Shown here: in pieces, positions 62,115 through 64,000 of the stretch
Layout of the letters: each line of letters starts with the position of its first letter
How positions within the stretch are numbered: position 1 is the first letter of the stretch
Assembly: GCF_013376475.1 (NCBI RefSeq)
Contig: NZ_CP045508.1
Coordinates: forward strand, 186,001-250,000
DNA length: 64,000 bases
From: Desulfolutivibrio sulfoxidireducens
GTDB taxonomy: Bacteria; Desulfobacterota; Desulfovibrionia; Desulfovibrionales; Desulfovibrionaceae
Direction: 5' to 3'
Made by a program: the position numbers and the translations under genes
The notes under the pieces: model-generated
Told to the model about the DNA's origin: nothing
Databases searched by the model: none
The model's input: the letters and a program-made list of their open reading frames with translations, nothing else

Positions 62115-63770
62115 ATGGCCCGCACAACGATTCGCGAGAGACTTTTCGCACCATGCATCCTTCCGTTTGTGGCGCTGGCCTGGACCTTGTGCCTGGGCGC
62201 TGGCGCGGCCCGGGCCGCGCCGGTCTGGCATGTCGTCGAGGAAGGGTGTTATGCGCGGCAACAGGACGCCCTGGCGGCCTTTGACCGTCTCGGCCTGGCC
62301 GTGGCCGGCGACTCGGCCGCCTTCCTTCGGGTGGAACGGCTGGACGCCTGGTTCTGCCTGCGCCTTGGCGCGGAGCGGACCGAGACGGGTGCCCGGGAGA
62401 TGGTGCGCGACAATCGGCAGGCGTTGCGGAAAGCCGTGGTGATCGAGGCCATGGCCCTGCCGGAGCGGGTCGTGGCCGGCATGGCCCCGGGCATGGTCCG
62501 GCCCGTGACGGCGGCGGCCCAGCCGGCGTCCCGGACGGTCGAGGCCGCTCCCGTGACCGGTCCCGCTCCCGCAGCCGTTCCCGCCCCGCTGGCGGTCACG
62601 ACCGAACCCGGGCCAGGGGAAAGCCCGGCCGGTCCGTTCCCCCAAAACGACCCGGCGGAGGTCGTCGAGATTTCCCTGGCCGGTCCGGACGCCCTGAAAG
62701 CGGCTTCCCCGGTCCCGGTCGTGACGGAGGCCCCGGCCCAGGCCGCCGAGACCGGCCTGGCCCCAGGCCCCGCGCATCTTGTGCCCCGCGCCCCGGACCT
62801 CCCCGTGGTCCCGGCGGTGCTGGCGGTCCCGGAGACGACCGTGCCGGACGTGCTTTTGGCGGCGGTCCAGGACAGCCCGGCCGCCGGACAGGCCAAGGGC
62901 GGCCAGGACGCGTCCGCGGATCCGGCGGCGGGCGGCCTTGCCGACCGCTACGCCGGGATGTTGTGGCTTGGGGCCAAGCTTGCGGCCGTGGTCCTGGTCC
63001 TCGGACTGGGGGCGGTGATCTGGCGTCGTCGTCGCGCGGTCCACGCGGCCCCGGCGGCCGTGACCGGGAACGGGACGGCCGGGGACGACCGGTTTGCCGA
63101 ACCCGGCGGACTGCCCCGCCTGTCCGAAGCCGACGAGCGCCGCCTGCAGGAAAACCTGGACGAGCTGGCCATGGTGCAAAGCAACATCTTAAGCTCCCAA
63201 AACGGCAACACGATCAAATCCATCTACGTGACCAGTTGCTCCAACGAGGAGGGCAAGACCACGGCGGCCATCAACATGGCCCATGGCCTGTCCATCAACA
63301 AGAACCGGGTGCTCCTGGTCGATGGCAATCCGCGCGCGCCCATGCTGCACAAGCGCTACCACGTCGAACTGTCCCCCGGTCTTGCCGGATGGCTGGCCGG
63401 ATATGACGGGGCACGGGAGGGGCTTGTCCGGTCCACGTTTTATCCCCACCTGAGCCTAGTCACCTTCGGGGCCAGCACCCTGGGCCGTCCCAATCTTTTG
63501 GTCGAGAACAGCCTGTCGCGGTTTTTGCGGGAGTATGCGGACGACTTCGACTACATCATCATGGACGGCCATTCCATGACCGGCTCGGACACCGGCATGG
63601 TGGCCTCGATATTCGACGCCGTGGTCATTGTCGCCCAGTGCGAGAAGACCAAGTGGGAGGTCGTCAAGCAGGCGGCCCAGAAAATGACGCTCATGGGCGG
63701 CAAGGTGTTGGGGGTGGTGTTGAACAGGCGCAAGTACTACGTTCCAGACTTCATCTACAAAGCGGTATGA
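62115..63770 (+). CDS. Tyrosine-autokinase-like polysaccharide biosynthesis ATPase with periplasmic SPOR-like domain
   Basis: 551 residues from ATG 62115 (AGGGA upstream). Residues 1-25 are a signal peptide, residues about 30-110 a SPOR-like domain (PVWHVVEEGCYARQQDALAAF), then a long Pro/Ala/Val linker, a transmembrane helix at about 280-302 and a cytoplasmic ATPase. The P-loop is SCSNEEGKTTAAINMA (Lys381), Walker A' is RVLLVDGNPRAP, and Walker B-like YIIMDGHSM follows. The fold is the CpsD/Wzc BY-kinase ATPase, but the usual C-terminal Tyr cluster is short (KYYVPDFIYKAV). A signal-peptide-first layout is unlike Wzc, whose N-terminus is cytoplasmic. It overlaps the Wza-type gene by ATGA. Confidence 0.8.
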   Translation: MARTTIRERLFAPCILPFVALAWTLCLGAGAARAAPVWHVVEEGCYARQQDALAAFDRLGLAVAGDSAAFLRVERLDAWFCLRLGAERTETGAREMVRDNRQALRKAVVIEAMALPERVVAGMAPGMVRPVTAAAQPASRTVEAAPVTGPAPAAVPAPLAVTTEPGPGESPAGPFPQNDPAEVVEISLAGPDALKAASPVPVVTEAPAQAAETGLAPGPAHLVPRAPDLPVVPAVLAVPETTVPDVLLAAVQDSPAAGQAKGGQDASADPAAGGLADRYAGMLWLGAKLAAVVLVLGLGAVIWRRRRAVHAAPAAVTGNGTAGDDRFAEPGGLPRLSEADERRLQENLDELAMVQSNILSSQNGNTIKSIYVTSCSNEEGKTTAAINMAHGLSINKNRVLLVDGNPRAPMLHKRYHVELSPGLAGWLAGYDGAREGLVRSTFYPHLSLVTFGASTLGRPNLLVENSLSRFLREYADDFDYIIMDGHSMTGSDTGMVASIFDAVVIVAQCEKTKWEVVKQAAQKMTLMGGKVLGVVLNRRKYYVPDFIYKAV

Positions 63771-64000
63771 CCATGAACGCACTCGCACGGGATTCAGGCG
63801 CCGTTTGCCGCGTCGCGGCGCTCATCGGGATGCTGGCCGCCCTGGCCATGGTCGCCGCATGCGTGGGATCGCCCAGGGCCCTGCCGAAAAAAACCGAAAA
63901 AGAGATCGAGAGTTCCACCTTCAGCTTCGACATGGGGACATACCCGGCCAAGAATCAGCTCTTTCCGGCATACTCCATCGCCCCGGGCGATCTCCTGGAC
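63767..64000 (+). CDS. Polysaccharide export (Wza-type) lipoprotein; partial
   Basis: 78 residues before the window ends. ATG 63767 overlaps the previous stop by 4 bases. The N-terminal segment ends in the lipobox MVAAC, followed by a short polar region and then NQLFPAYSIAPGDLLD, the start of the polysaccharide-export domain (typically Y-I-GPGD-L). The remainder lies outside the window. Together with the ATPase before it, it points to an exopolysaccharide export locus continuing to the right. Confidence 0.75.
   Translation, partial: MTMNALARDSGAVCRVAALIGMLAALAMVAACVGSPRALPKKTEKEIESSTFSFDMGTYPAKNQLFPAYSIAPGDLLD

Overview
The window looks like chromosomal DNA of a high-GC sulfate-reducing deltaproteobacterium of the Desulfovibrio type (Desulfovibrionaceae). 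The reasons are a flavodoxin (41464-41907) that closely resembles the classical Desulfovibrio one, a heterodisulfide-reductase-like operon with TusA, MvhD and DsrE partners (52676-59092), several hybrid sensor kinases, and GC-rich codon use. No tRNA, rRNA, CRISPR array, transposase or phage gene was recognised.

Layout. (1) 1-12.7 kb is a signalling block. It has a truncated solute-binding lipoprotein, a large hybrid kinase with a periplasmic ligand domain, a branched-chain-amino-acid type binding protein, and three overlapping kinase/receiver genes on the minus strand. (2) 12.7-20.3 kb is a metabolic and metal/redox block: an aldehyde dehydrogenase behind a 22-bp palindrome, a small DUF1858-like protein, two DUF364-type paralogues, and a convergent minus-strand set of radical SAM protein, Gly/Met-rich ferredoxin, CGGC protein, metallo-beta-lactamase-fold protein and second CGGC protein. 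(3) 20.8-41.2 kb is a surface-glycan island. It carries many glycosyltransferases (one fused to TPR and radical SAM modules), a NeuB-type synthase, two CMP-sugar synthetases, a DUF115/MptE-like protein, two NAD(P) oxidoreductases, a methyltransferase, and a sialidase-like exported protein. Most plus-strand genes here overlap by 1-4 bases. (4) 41.4-42 kb has flavodoxin and its promoter. (5) 42.7-52 kb has two giant RTX proteins, the first with an N-terminal lipase. They share a 957-bp block differing at one base and contain AT-rich segments unlike the rest of the window. (6) 52.1-60.7 kb has the Hdr/sulfur-relay operon and its divergent sigma-54 activator, with a candidate -24/-12 promoter and upstream repeats. 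(7) 61.1-64 kb is the start of an exopolysaccharide locus (LysM-like protein, tyrosine-autokinase-like ATPase, Wza-type export lipoprotein cut by the window end).

The most interesting locus is the Hdr/sulfur-relay operon. It combines a double TusA-like carrier, MvhD, two HdrA paralogues, a small helical protein, HdrC, a half-degenerate HdrB and DsrE under apparent sigma-54 control by a Cys-rich PAS regulator. I infer an electron-transfer unit acting on a protein-bound sulfur substrate. The second is the nonulosonic-acid-like glycan island, which makes or modifies a sialic-acid-like sugar and also encodes a sialidase-like protein.
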